Origin: Nitriliruptoraceae bacterium
GTDB taxonomy: Bacteria; Actinomycetota; Nitriliruptoria; Nitriliruptorales; Nitriliruptoraceae
Assembly (NCBI GenBank): GCA_007120485.1
Contig: SKNP01000281.1
Coordinates: 1-12,587, forward strand
Length of the DNA: 12,587 nt
Reading direction: 5' to 3'
The notes below the pieces were generated by a model. The model was given only the letters and a program-made list of their open reading frames with translations. It did no database searches and was not told the origin of the DNA. Shown here piece by piece: positions 1 through 8,421 of the stretch. A program made the position numbers and the translations under genes. Position 1 is the stretch's first letter, and every line of letters starts with the position of its first letter.

Positions 1-1
1 C

Positions 2-2659
2 GCGCTGGTCCTGGCGGTGGTCGTCTGGCGGCGCGCCCGGCGCACCCAGCGCGATCGGGCGGTGACACGGCTGCCGGTGGCGATCGGGCTGGCGTGCGCG
101 ATCGCCGTCGCGCTGGTCAGCGGTACCGGGACGATCTCGCGGATCGCCGCCGCGGACCAGGGCGTACTGCCGGCGCTGGCCGCCCACGGCGGGGCGGCGT
201 CGATCGTCGCGTCGGTCGCCACCGAACCGCGCCCGATCGCCGACGGCTGGCACGTGCTGGTCCGGGTCCACGAGGTCGACGGGGTGACGACCCGGGAGCG
301 GGCGGCGTTGATCCTGGAGGCGGAGCCGCCGGCGTTGGGGGAGCGGTGGCGGGCAACGACCACCGCTCAGCCGCTGCCCGACAGCGGCTACGGCACCTGG
401 CTGGCCCGGCAACACGCGTCCGTGCTGCTCGAGCCGCGTGGGTGGCAGCGACTGGGCCAGGCGCACGGTCCGGCCCGGGCATCGGAGCACGTGCGATCGC
501 GGGTGCGCCAGGCCGCCACGCGCCACCTCGACGACCGGGTCGGTGGGTTGTTGGTCGGGTTCGTGACCGGCGACACCCGCCTGCTGCCGGCGGACGACCG
601 TGAGGCGATGGAAGCGACCTCGCTGACCCACCTCACCGCCGTGAGCGGCACCAACGTCGGCCTGGTGATCGCCGGGGTGCTCGGGATCGCGTCGGTGTTG
701 CGGGCCGGTGCGGGGACCCGGCGGCTGGCGGTCGCGCTGGTCGTGCCGTGGTTCGCCTACGTCACCCGGTTCGAACCCAGCGTGCTGCGGGCCGGGACCA
801 TGGCCGCGTTGCTGCTGCTCGCCGGCGTCCGGGGGCACGTGCGCGACGCCCGGCACGCCTTGGCGGTCGCGGTGCTGGTCCTGCTGTTGGTCGATCCGCG
901 GCTGGCGGGCTCCCTCGGGCTGGTGCTGTCGGCGACGGCGACCGTCGGCGTGCTGGTGGTCGCGCCGGTGGTGCGCCGACGGCTGCCGGAGCGGTTGCCG
1001 CGTCGGGTGGCGGAGCTCGCGTCGATCACGCTCGGCGCGCAGATCGCGGTGGTGCCCGTGCTGCTGGTCAGTTTCGGTGAACTCTCGATCGCGTCGATCC
1101 CCGCCAACCTGGTGGCGGTGCCCGGCGCGATCGTCGCGGCGACGGTCGCGTTCGTCGGCACGGTGCTCGCGCTGGTCCACGTCGAACTCGGCGCCGTCGC
1201 GTTCGGGCTGGCGTCGCCCGGGTCGCGGCTGGTGCTCGCCGCCGCGCACGGGTTCGCCGACGTCGGTGGCGTGGCGGAGGTCGGTCGCCCCGCCACGGTC
1301 GTGGCGCTGGTGGCCGGCTGCGTCTGGTTGGTGGCCGGCCGCGGCACCCGGCTCGCCCGGTTCACGGCCGCGCTGACCGTGCTCGCGTTGCTGGTGTCGG
1401 CCGTGCCGTTGGGGGCTGGGGCACTCCCGCGCAGCGGGTTCACCGTCACCGCGATCGACGTCGGCCAGGGCGATGCGTTCCTGATCGAATCGCCGGGAGC
1501 GCGGGTCCTGGTCGACGCCGGCGAGGACGACACCGCCGCCCGCTGGCTGCGGCGCAACGGTCGGCGGTCGCTGGACCTGGTGGTGGTCAGCCATCCCCAC
1601 CTGGACCACGTCGGTGGCGTGCCGGAGGTGCTGCGTCGCGTCGACGTCGGGGTGGTGTGGGCGGCGCCGTTGCCGACCGACCTGCCGCATGCCGTCGAGG
1701 TGCACGAGGTCGCCGCCGACCGTGACGTCCCGGTGCGGGCGCCGATCGCCGGCGACGAGGTCGCGGTCGGTGACCTGCGGGTCGAGGTGCTGCATCCGCC
1801 CCCGGGGCGCCCGTACCGGCACGAACGCAGCGAGCTCAACGACAGCTCCTACGTCCTGCGCCTCCACCTCGGCGACCAGCGGGTCCTGGCGACCGGCGAC
1901 GTGGAGTCCGCCGGCCAACGGGACCTGCTCGACGGCTCCCCCGACCAGCTGCAAGCGGAGCTGTTCACGGTCCCGCACCACGGGTCGGCGACCTCGGAGC
2001 CGGCCTTCCTGGAGGCGGTCGGCGCGCAGGTCGGCATGATCGGCGTCGGCGCCGACAACCAGCACGGGCACCCGCATCCGGACATCCTGGCGCAGCTCGA
2101 ACGCTTGGACGTCGAGGTGCGACGCACCGACCTGGAGGGCGACGTGACGGTGGTGGTGCCGGCCCGGCGGCCGGCTCCCGTCGGGAGCGGACGGGGCCAC
2201 CGCGGTCCGGGACGACCGGTAGGGTCGAGCCATGGATCCTGTGCTCCTGGTCACCGGCGACGACGACCTGCTGCTGCAGCGCGAGGTCGATCGTCAGCTC
2301 TCGGAACTGGCGGAGGCGGACCCGGAGCTCGCGGTCGACCGGTACGACGTCAGCGAGCTCGAGCAGCTCCCGGAGCTGCGGACCACGTCGCTGTTCGGCG
2401 GGCGCACCTGCATCGTGCTGCGGGGGGTCGAGGGCGTCAGCGGCGACCTCAAGGCGGAGGTCGAGACCTACCTGGAGGCGCCGTCGCCGGACGCGATCCT
2501 GGTGCTGGTCGCTCGCGGTGTCGGCAAGGTGCAGAAGATCGCCAAGCTCGCCGCGCAGCAGGGCGAGAAGGTCGAGGTCAAGACCCCGGCCGACTGGGAC
2601 GACCGTGGCTGGGACCGGCTGATCGGCGAGGAGTTCCGCCGCCTGGGCCGCAAGGCTGA
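2..2659 (+). CDS. comEC: ComEC/Rec2 family DNA-uptake channel protein (5' end outside window; abnormal 3' end)
   Basis: ComEC forms the inner-membrane channel that imports single-stranded DNA in natural transformation. The frame is open to the left edge and begins inside a hydrophobic stretch, so the true start lies upstream; GTG at 17 is only the first start codon in view. Counting from that GTG: an N-terminal DUF4131-like region, then the competence domain with HLTAVSGTNVG at about 205-215 and many hydrophobic helices to about residue 470. A metallo-beta-lactamase-like domain follows, with HPHLDH at 526-531, HH at 654-655 and GADNQHGHPHP near 675-690. Recognisable sequence ends near base 2165 (GDVTVVVP). 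The frame then runs on without a stop to TGA at 2657-2659, overlapping holA by about 428 bases with Arg/Gly/Ala-rich residues typical of an out-of-frame reading. The biological end is probably near 2165-2222. Family assignment is secure; both ends are uncertain. Confidence 0.9.
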   Translation, partial: ALVLAVVVWRRARRTQRDRAVTRLPVAIGLACAIAVALVSGTGTISRIAAADQGVLPALAAHGGAASIVASVATEPRPIADGWHVLVRVHEVDGVTTRERAALILEAEPPALGERWRATTTAQPLPDSGYGTWLARQHASVLLEPRGWQRLGQAHGPARASEHVRSRVRQAATRHLDDRVGGLLVGFVTGDTRLLPADDREAMEATSLTHLTAVSGTNVGLVIAGVLGIASVLRAGAGTRRLAVALVVPWFAYVTRFEPSVLRAGTMAALLLLAGVRGHVRDARHALAVAVLVLLLVDPRLAGSLGLVLSATATVGVLVVAPVVRRRLPERLPRRVAELASITLGAQIAVVPVLLVSFGELSIASIPANLVAVPGAIVAATVAFVGTVLALVHVELGAVAFGLASPGSRLVLAAAHGFADVGGVAEVGRPATVVALVAGCVWLVAGRGTRLARFTAALTVLALLVSAVPLGAGALPRSGFTVTAIDVGQGDAFLIESPGARVLVDAGEDDTAARWLRRNGRRSLDLVVVSHPHLDHVGGVPEVLRRVDVGVVWAAPLPTDLPHAVEVHEVAADRDVPVRAPIAGDEVAVGDLRVEVLHPPPGRPYRHERSELNDSSYVLRLHLGDQRVLATGDVESAGQRDLLDGSPDQLQAELFTVPHHGSATSEPAFLEAVGAQVGMIGVGADNQHGHPHPDILAQLERLDVEVRRTDLEGDVTVVVPARRPAPVGSGRGHRGPGRPVGSSHGSCAPGHRRRRPAAAARGRSSALGTGGGGPGARGRPVRRQRARAAPGAADHVAVRRAHLHRAAGGRGRQRRPQGGGRDLPGGAVAGRDPGAGRSRCRQGAEDRQARRAAGREGRGQDPGRLGRPWLGPADRRGVPPPGPQG
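2174..2188. repeat. Small inverted repeat at the comEC-holA junction
   Basis: GCTCCCG and CGGGAGC face each other around a single T, giving a 6-bp GC-rich stem with a three-base loop (GTC). It sits just after the last recognisable ComEC residues and 43 bases before the holA start. It has no T-run. It may be a weak hairpin in the transcript, or a place where sequencing compression could cause an indel. Confidence 0.4.
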
Positions 2660-3197
2660 CGCGACCGCCATCGCGGCGATCCGCACGCACGCGGGGACGT
2701 TGCCGAGCGCGATCGCCTCGCAGGTCGGGACCGTGTGTGCGTCCCACCCGGACGTCGCGGTCGTCACCGGCGAGCACGTCGACGCGGTGGTGGAGGGGCA
2801 GGGCAAGGCGTCCGGGTTCGCCGTCGCCGACGCGATCGCCGATCGCGATCCCGCCAGCGCGCTGGTGGCGCTGCGCGGCGCGCTGGCGGCGGGCGACGCA
2901 CCGTTGGCGGTGCTCGGCGCGGTCACGTTCCGGCTGCGACAGCTGCTGCAGGTCCGCTCCGGTGCCAGCCCCAAGGAAGCCGGGATCCGCCCCGGCCGTC
3001 GCTACGACGACACCAAGCGTCAGGCCGCGGCGTTCCACCCCGGGGAACTGGCGTGGTGCCACGACCGCCTGGCCCAGCTCGATCTGGAGCTGAAGGGCTC
3101 GGAGCTGCCCGACGACCTGGTGCTCGAGGTCGGGGTGCTCGAGGTGGCCACGTCGACCGAGGTCGGGGCGCCCTGGAACCCGCTGGTGCCGCGCTGA
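2232..3197 (+). CDS. holA: DNA polymerase III delta subunit (clamp-loader HolA)
   Basis: HolA is the clamp-loader subunit that opens the beta sliding clamp so it can be placed on primed DNA during replication. The 321-residue product has the usual length. Its N-terminus, LLVTGDDDLLLQREVDRQL, matches the start of the HolA N-terminal AAA+-like domain, which lacks a working Walker A. The middle holds LFGGRTCIVLRGVE (about 57-70) and ARGVGKVQKIAKLA (about 95-108). The C-terminal helical part has FAVADAIADRDPASALVALRG and VTFRLRQLLQVR, as in the clamp-loader collar domain. The ATG at 2232 is chosen because the domain begins at once; an in-frame TAG at 2220-2222 rules out a longer form, and AGGG at 2221-2224 is a weak ribosome site. 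comEC followed by holA is a common actinobacterial order. The open comEC frame overlaps its first 428 bases, but only the holA frame carries conserved protein sequence here. Confidence 0.95.
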   Translation: MDPVLLVTGDDDLLLQREVDRQLSELAEADPELAVDRYDVSELEQLPELRTTSLFGGRTCIVLRGVEGVSGDLKAEVETYLEAPSPDAILVLVARGVGKVQKIAKLAAQQGEKVEVKTPADWDDRGWDRLIGEEFRRLGRKADATAIAAIRTHAGTLPSAIASQVGTVCASHPDVAVVTGEHVDAVVEGQGKASGFAVADAIADRDPASALVALRGALAAGDAPLAVLGAVTFRLRQLLQVRSGASPKEAGIRPGRRYDDTKRQAAAFHPGELAWCHDRLAQLDLELKGSELPDDLVLEVGVLEVATSTEVGAPWNPLVPR

Positions 3198-3309
3198 GCG
3201 TGCTGCGCTGCGCGTGCTGCGCTGCGCGTGCTGCGCTGCGCGTGCCGCGCTGTGCGTGCCGCGTTGTGCGTGCTGCGCTGTGCGTGTCGAACTGCGCGTG
3301 CTGCGCTGA
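3198..3309. repeat. Eight tandem copies of a 14-bp unit directly after holA
   Basis: Starting at the first base after the holA TGA, the unit GCGTGCTGCGCTGC repeats eight times head to tail: 3198, 3212, 3226, 3240, 3254, 3268, 3282 and 3296. Copies 1-3 are identical; copies 4-8 carry one to three changes each. The last 14 bases of holA (3184-3197, ending TGCCGCGCTGA) match the unit at 11 of 14 positions relative to copy 4, so the array may have grown from the gene's own 3' end. Copy 8 also ends in CTGA. A 14-base period shifts frame with each copy, so a coding role is unlikely. Confidence 0.9.
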
Positions 3310-3329
3310 AGGTCGGCGGATCGGCCACG

Positions 3330-3378
3330 GGCCGGGTTCGGTCGGGCCGACCATCGGTCGGCCCGACCGAACCCGGCC
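3330..3378. terminator. Perfect 23-bp inverted repeat between convergent holA and gdh
   Basis: Bases 3330-3352 are the exact reverse complement of 3356-3378, leaving a three-base loop (ATC). The stem is very GC-rich. No T-run follows on either strand, as is common for terminators in GC-rich actinobacteria. It lies between the stops of two converging genes, so a bidirectional terminator is the simplest reading. A mobile palindromic repeat present elsewhere in the genome is the alternative. Confidence 0.75.
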
Positions 3379-3562
3379 GGATCGTGGTGCTCGACGCGCC
3401 CCACGCGTTTCGACCGCGACGCTAGGCCGGTTCCGCGTCCGGGGCTGCCCCGTCGCCTACCCAACCGGCGTGCGTGAGCCGCTCGCGCTGAGCGGTCCTG
3501 GGTGGTCGTGCGATGCGGCACGGCCGGTCCCCAACCGATCGCAGGGGCTGGGCGTCCGACCG
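3379..3562. other. Remainder of the holA-gdh intergenic region; no gene seen
   Basis: With the 14-bp array and the large palindrome, this makes up the 365-base gap between holA and the end of gdh. I see no tRNA, no frame with a credible start and ribosome site, and only short GC hairpins such as GGGGCTGCCCC near 3440 and CCGCT/AGCGG near 3478-3494. Confidence 0.6.
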
Positions 3563-6500
3563 TCAGCGAGGGCGGGGGCGCTCGATGGCGGTCCGGACCG
3601 CCCGGGCGGTGACGGCCAACGCGTCCAACGAGTCCGGCGAGGTGGCTTCGACCGACGCCAGCAGCCGCTGGATCCGGTCGAGGTCCTCCTGCCGCGTGGC
3701 GAGGAACCGGTGGACCGCCTTCTCGACCGGTGCGTCGGGTGCCAGGTCCAGCGTGGCCGAGGCCGCCACGCGGCGTGCCCGGCGCAGGTCCAGGGACAGA
3801 CCCAGGGCCTGCTGACGCGACCAGCCGGTGCGGTGGTCCGCCCGACGGAGCGCATCTTCGAGCTGGTCGATGCCGAGCGATGCGCTCAGCCTCAGCAGCA
3901 GGTCGAGCACCTCGACGTCATCGCGGCGCCGGGTCGCGACCGACTGGACGGCAGCCACAGCGGGTACCAGGGTGAGGTCACGTGCACTGGCCAGCACGCG
4001 GGCCAGGTCCGTATCGACCAGGTCGTCGACCAGCCAGCGGGCGTGGGCGATGCGGGCGCGGCGCTGGTCCGAGGTGCCGATGTCGCCCAGGTGCGCCAGC
4101 ATCGCCTCGACGGTGTGCCGTTGCCGTTCGGTGTGCTCATCGGTGGTCTGGGCGGTCGGGTCGCTGATCCGCAGGCGGACCAGCGTCGAGATGAGGTCCT
4201 CGAGGGGGAGCTCGAGCTCGCGGACCCGGTCCGGCTCCTGCGTGGCGTCGAGCTCATCCAGGACCGCCCACCAGCGGTCGGCATCGACGATCCGACGCAC
4301 CGACTGGAACGCGGCGACGACCTCCGGCAGCGATACGTCGGCTTCGAGCGCCAGCTGGGAGGCGAAGGTGACGCCCATCCGGTCGACGATGTCGTTGGCC
4401 AGCGCGGTGGCGATCAACTCGCGTCGGAGGCGGTGCTCGGCGGGCAGGGTCGGGAACCGCTCCACGACGCTGGCGGGGAACGCCCGAGCCAGCAGGCTCG
4501 TGTCGGTGGTCTCGTCCGGCACCGCGGAGTCGAGGATCGCGTCCTTGACGTCGCGCTTGGACCAGGCGAGCAGGGTCGCCAGCTCGGGGCGGGTCAGCCC
4601 GGCCCCGGCGTCGGCGCGGCCGGCCAGGTCGTCGCGGGTCGGCAGGACCTCGCTCTTGCGGTGGAGTCCGGCCTGTTCCTCCAGCCGGTTGAGCAACGGC
4701 TCGTAGGTCGCGATGACCCGAGGGCTCCGGGCGAGCTCGCGTGACAGCGCGGCCGTCTGCCGATCGACCGTCCACATCACGGTCTCGACCGCTTCCCCGG
4801 CGGCGTCGGAGAGGATGGCGTTGCGTTCGGTGCGGTCCAGTTCGCCGCGGTCCTGGGCGGCGCGCAGCAGGATCTTGAGGTTGACCTCCGTGTCGGAGGT
4901 GATCACCCCGGCCGCGTTGTCGATGGCGTCCTGGTTGATGCGTCCGCCGCGGCGGGCGAACTCGATGCGGGCGCGCTGGGTGATGAACAGGTTCGCGCCC
5001 TCGCCGACGATGCGGGCCCGGACCCGTCCGGCATCGATGCGCAACTCGTCGTTCGCGCGGTCACCGAGTTCGTCGTGCCGTTCCTTGGTGGCCTTGATGT
5101 AGGTGCCGATACCGCCGGCGAACAGCAGGTCGACCGGTGCCCGCAGGATCGCCTGGATCAGCTCGGGTGGGCTGAGTTCGTCGGCGTCGGTCCGCAGCAC
5201 CTCACGGACGCGGTCGGTGAGCGCGACCCGCTTCGCGTCGCGCGGGACGATCATGCCCTGCTCGGAGAGCACGTCGCGGTCGTAGTCGTCCCACGAGGAC
5301 CCCGCTAGCTCGAACAGGCGCTGGCGTTCAGCGTGTGCCGCGGCCGGATCGGGATCCGGGTCGAGGAACACGTGCCGGTGGTCGAAGGCGGCGACCAACC
5401 GGATCGTGCGCGACCGCAGCATGGCGTTGCCGAACACGTCGCCGGACATGTCGCCGACCCCGGCGACGGTGGCCGGATCCTGCTCGAGGTCGAGCCCGAG
5501 CTCGCGGGCGTGGCGGGAGACCGCGACCCAGGCGCCCTTGGCCGTCACCCCCAACTTCTTGTGGTCGTACCCGTTCGACCCCCCCGACGCGAACGCGTCA
5601 TCGAGCCAGAACCCGTACCGCTGCGCGAGGCCGTTGGCGGTGTCGGACAGCGCCGCCGTGCCCCGGTCGGCGGCGACGACGAGGTAGGGATCGTTGCCGT
5701 CGTGGCGGACCACCTCGGGTGGCGGCACCACCTCCTCGCCGTCGAGGTCGTCGGTCACGTCCAGGAGCCCCCGGACGAACGTCGCGTACTGACGAGCGAC
5801 CTCGGCCTTGCGTTCGTCGGGGTCGTCCGGCTCGTGGGTGAGGACGAACCCGCCCTTGGCGCCCGTCGGGACGATGACCGCGTTCTTGAGCACCTGCGCC
5901 TTGAGCAGGTCCAGGACCTCCGCACGCACGTCGTCGCGTCGGTCCGACCACCGCAGCCCTCCGCGGGCGACCGGGCCGGCCCGCAGGTGGATGCCTTCCA
6001 TGCGGGGTGAGTGGACGAAGATCTCCCGGTGTGGGACCGGGCGCCGGATGTTGGGGATCCGCGACGAGTCGACCTTGAGCGCCACGTAGGGCTCGCCGGA
6101 CCCGTCGGCCCGCGCATCCGTCCGGAAGGCGTTGGTGCGGACGGTCGCGTCGATCAGGTGAAGCAGGCTGCGCAGGGCCCGGTCGTGGTCCAACCTGGCG
6201 AGTCCATCGAGCTCCCGATGGACGACCTCGCGGGTGAGCTCCTCGTCGGTGTCGCCCCACGCCGGGTCGAACCGTGCGTGGAGGTGGTCGACAAGTGCGC
6301 GCACGCACGAGGGGTTGGTGACCATGATCTCGTCGACGTACGCCGCGGTGTAGGACGTCCCGAGCTGGCGCCGGTAGCGGCGCAGCGCACGCAGGACGCC
6401 GACGTCGTGCCAGTCGAGCCGTGTGGAGACGATGCAGCGGTTGAGCGAGTCGACCTCCAGGTGGCCCCGCCATGCGGCCCGGATCGCCTCGGTGATCCGG

Positions 6501-8227
6501 GCGCTGTCGGTGTCCGGGTCGATCGCGGCATCCCGCAGGCCGAGGTCGTGGAGCGTCAGCTGGCCCCCGTCGTCGAGTTCCAACCGGTGGGGGACCTCGT
6601 CGACGACGGTCAGCCCGAGGCTCTCGAGCACCGGTAGCAGCGTGGACAGCTCGAGCGGTGTCCCGCGTTTGGCGGCGACGAGCCGCAGCCGGTCGGTGTC
6701 GTCGCGACGCAGTTCGAGGTCGAGCTCCGGCGCGTCGGGACTCTGCACGGTCAGCAGCAGGGCCAGATCCTCGACCGCGTCCGCCGGTTCGGTGACGTCG
6801 CGGTAGCCGATCGGCAGCCGCTGCAGCAGCTGTTCAGCCCGGGGCGACGGGGGGCGGCCCGCGCGCACCAGGCGTTCGCGGACAGCGTCGGTCCACGGCT
6901 TGGTCAGCGTCGCGAGCCGCCGCTCCAACCCGGTCACCTCGACGTCGGTGACGTCGGTGCCGGCGACCACGAAGCGCGCCAGCGCGGTCCGGCGCTCGTC
7001 GACGGCGAGGTCGATCTCCACGTGCTCCGCGGCGAAGCGTTCCGCCAGCTCGCTGCGGAGATCCTCGCGCAGGTCCGCGGTCCAGCGATCCCGTGGGACC
7101 GCGGCGATGACCGACACGGTGCGGCTCGGGGCGTGGGGAGCCGCGACGACCCGGACCACGCGACGTTCCTCGGCGTCGAGCAGCGTCGTCAGCAGGGTGT
7201 GCGCCCGGTCGTCGTCGCACCGGAACAGTTCGTCCTTCGGGAGCGCCTGTTGGAGCGCGGAGAGGTTGAGTGCCTGCTCCGATCCGTCGACGACGTCCTC
7301 GCGGTCGAAGATCGCGGCGAGCTGTCGACGCAGAACGGGCACGTCGCGGGCGCGCTCGCTCGTGCCCTTCTGGGTCAGCAGGGCCAGGACCACCGAACGT
7401 TGGTCGGAGGGCGCACCACGCGGTCCGACCGCGAAGACCTCGATCGGTGCGTGCCGCTGGACCGGCGACCGCGTCGGGGTGCGGGAGACGAGCAGGGCGT
7501 CGTCGCCGTCCAGCTCGGGCAGTTCGGGTCGGTCACGGTCGACCTCCCCGAGCAGCCCGAACCCGTGCGTCGCGCCGCCGGCCCGGGTGCCGAGCAGGAC
7601 GACGTTCTCGTCGAGCAGCCACCGCAGCAAGGCGGCCGCCTCCGGGTTCTCGGCCTCGGTCTGGTCCGCGAAGCTGGTGACATCCCGGCGCATCGCCACG
7701 TGGTCGTCGACGACCCGTTGGACGGTGTCGAGCCGACATCGCAGCAGTTCGAGCAGGTCGGGGTCGTCCACCGCCTCCACCGGCGCGTCGATCTCCAGCT
7801 GGAGGATCGACTCCCGGCGGGAGGCATGACGGGCCGGTTCGACGTCCGTGAGCCGGCCGTCGGCGTCGCGCACGACCCCCAGGATGGGGTGGAACGACGC
7901 CGTCATCTCCAGCCCGTAGGCGGCCAGCTCGCTACGCAGGGTCGAGAGCAGGAACGGACGGTCGAGGCTGAGGACCTCCAGGGTCGTCGTCGGGCTCACC
8001 CCCGACGCGTCGGCGAACACCCGCAACCGTGGCGGTTCCGGCGGTGCAGGTTCGAGGATCCGGACCACGCCGCGGATCCGTTCGGCGATCCGTTCCGGGT
8101 CGCGATCCAGCAGGTGCGCGGGCGGGCGGCGGAGCAGGACGTGCCCCACCCGTACGGTCAGGGCTGAACCCGACGGATCCTCCGACGCGAGCAGCTCCAG
8201 TGCGCGCTCCGACGCCAGTTCGCTCAC
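3563..8227 (-). CDS. gdh: NAD-dependent glutamate dehydrogenase, large (GDH-180) type
   Basis: Catalyses oxidative deamination of glutamate to 2-oxoglutarate and ammonium with NAD+; cytoplasmic. The 1554 residues fall a little short of the 1600-1650 usual for this family. The N-terminal half fits the ACT-like regulatory segments (LLDRDPERIAERI near 40, RPFLLSTLRSELAAYGLE near 90). The catalytic core holds PVARGGLRWSDRRDDVR (about 750-770), KAQVLKN with K776 and K781, PTGAKGG with K791, GDMSGDVFGN at 925-934, a conserved AAFDHRHVFLDPDPD, GGIGTYIKA, and VGEGANLFITQRARIEFA near 1075-1090. A helical C-terminal domain follows. GTG at 8227 is chosen because an in-frame TGA lies four codons upstream. 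AGGGAG at 8230-8235 ends only two bases before it, which is unusually close, so a start slightly downstream is possible. The gene converges on holA and follows rpsT, from which two hairpins separate it, so it probably has its own promoter. Confidence 0.95.
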   Translation of the reverse strand: MSELASERALELLASEDPSGSALTVRVGHVLLRRPPAHLLDRDPERIAERIRGVVRILEPAPPEPPRLRVFADASGVSPTTTLEVLSLDRPFLLSTLRSELAAYGLEMTASFHPILGVVRDADGRLTDVEPARHASRRESILQLEIDAPVEAVDDPDLLELLRCRLDTVQRVVDDHVAMRRDVTSFADQTEAENPEAAALLRWLLDENVVLLGTRAGGATHGFGLLGEVDRDRPELPELDGDDALLVSRTPTRSPVQRHAPIEVFAVGPRGAPSDQRSVVLALLTQKGTSERARDVPVLRRQLAAIFDREDVVDGSEQALNLSALQQALPKDELFRCDDDRAHTLLTTLLDAEERRVVRVVAAPHAPSRTVSVIAAVPRDRWTADLREDLRSELAERFAAEHVEIDLAVDERRTALARFVVAGTDVTDVEVTGLERRLATLTKPWTDAVRERLVRAGRPPSPRAEQLLQRLPIGYRDVTEPADAVEDLALLLTVQSPDAPELDLELRRDDTDRLRLVAAKRGTPLELSTLLPVLESLGLTVVDEVPHRLELDDGGQLTLHDLGLRDAAIDPDTDSARITEAIRAAWRGHLEVDSLNRCIVSTRLDWHDVGVLRALRRYRRQLGTSYTAAYVDEIMVTNPSCVRALVDHLHARFDPAWGDTDEELTREVVHRELDGLARLDHDRALRSLLHLIDATVRTNAFRTDARADGSGEPYVALKVDSSRIPNIRRPVPHREIFVHSPRMEGIHLRAGPVARGGLRWSDRRDDVRAEVLDLLKAQVLKNAVIVPTGAKGGFVLTHEPDDPDERKAEVARQYATFVRGLLDVTDDLDGEEVVPPPEVVRHDGNDPYLVVAADRGTAALSDTANGLAQRYGFWLDDAFASGGSNGYDHKKLGVTAKGAWVAVSRHARELGLDLEQDPATVAGVGDMSGDVFGNAMLRSRTIRLVAAFDHRHVFLDPDPDPAAAHAERQRLFELAGSSWDDYDRDVLSEQGMIVPRDAKRVALTDRVREVLRTDADELSPPELIQAILRAPVDLLFAGGIGTYIKATKERHDELGDRANDELRIDAGRVRARIVGEGANLFITQRARIEFARRGGRINQDAIDNAAGVITSDTEVNLKILLRAAQDRGELDRTERNAILSDAAGEAVETVMWTVDRQTAALSRELARSPRVIATYEPLLNRLEEQAGLHRKSEVLPTRDDLAGRADAGAGLTRPELATLLAWSKRDVKDAILDSAVPDETTDTSLLARAFPASVVERFPTLPAEHRLRRELIATALANDIVDRMGVTFASQLALEADVSLPEVVAAFQSVRRIVDADRWWAVLDELDATQEPDRVRELELPLEDLISTLVRLRISDPTAQTTDEHTERQRHTVEAMLAHLGDIGTSDQRRARIAHARWLVDDLVDTDLARVLASARDLTLVPAVAAVQSVATRRRDDVEVLDLLLRLSASLGIDQLEDALRRADHRTGWSRQQALGLSLDLRRARRVAASATLDLAPDAPVEKAVHRFLATRQEDLDRIQRLLASVEATSPDSLDALAVTARAVRTAIERPRPR

Positions 8228-8345
8228 AGCTCCCTGTCACTCGACATCGCGAGCGTAGTCCGGTGGGAGGGGTCCGTCGGGACCTGAACCGTCGGTGCCG
8301 GATGCTGGTGGCGACGTGCCGCTGGCGGCGTGTCGGTCGCAACGA

Positions 8346-8373
8346 CGACGAGGCGTCCGCAGACGCCTCGTCG
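8346..8373 (-). terminator. Second of two tandem terminator hairpins downstream of rpsT
   Basis: Bases 8346-8357 and 8362-8373 form a perfect 12-bp stem. On the minus strand the loop is TGCG closed by C-G, a stable UNCG-type tetraloop. Modestly T-containing sequence (TCGTCGTTGCG) follows on the minus strand. It lies 49 bases past the rpsT stop and upstream of gdh. Confidence 0.75.
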
Positions 8374-8385
8374 GTCACGGCCGGT

Positions 8386-8414
8386 CCGGCATCCCCGTCA
8401 GGCGGGGATGCCGG
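8386..8414 (-). terminator. First of two tandem terminator hairpins downstream of rpsT
   Basis: Bases 8386-8397 (CCGGCATCCCCG) and 8403-8414 (CGGGGATGCCGG) form a perfect 12-bp stem with a five-base loop. It begins seven bases after the rpsT stop codon. No T-run follows, and the second hairpin lies 12 bases further on. Confidence 0.75.
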
Positions 8415-8421
8415 TGGACGC

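Noticed and set aside
3198..3309. The 14-bp tandem array as a CRISPR array
   Set aside because: The units abut with no unique spacers and are far shorter than CRISPR repeats.
2735..4744. A 669-codon plus-strand open frame crossing holA, the repeat array and the end of gdh
   Set aside because: It lies out of frame with holA and antisense to gdh, is full of Arg, Gly and Ala, and crosses the 14-bp array and the large palindrome. It is a GC-rich shadow frame.
7022..8167. Long plus-strand open frames antisense to gdh (also 5333-6010 and 6011-6637)
   Set aside because: They mirror the third-position GC bias of gdh. None has a ribosome site or a recognisable domain.
8224..8247. A seven-codon reading frame (ATG 8247 to TGA 8224, minus strand) whose stop overlaps the gdh GTG start
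   Set aside because: It has no ribosome site of its own and no attenuator-like residues or hairpins. Overlaps of this kind arise often by chance in GC-rich DNA.
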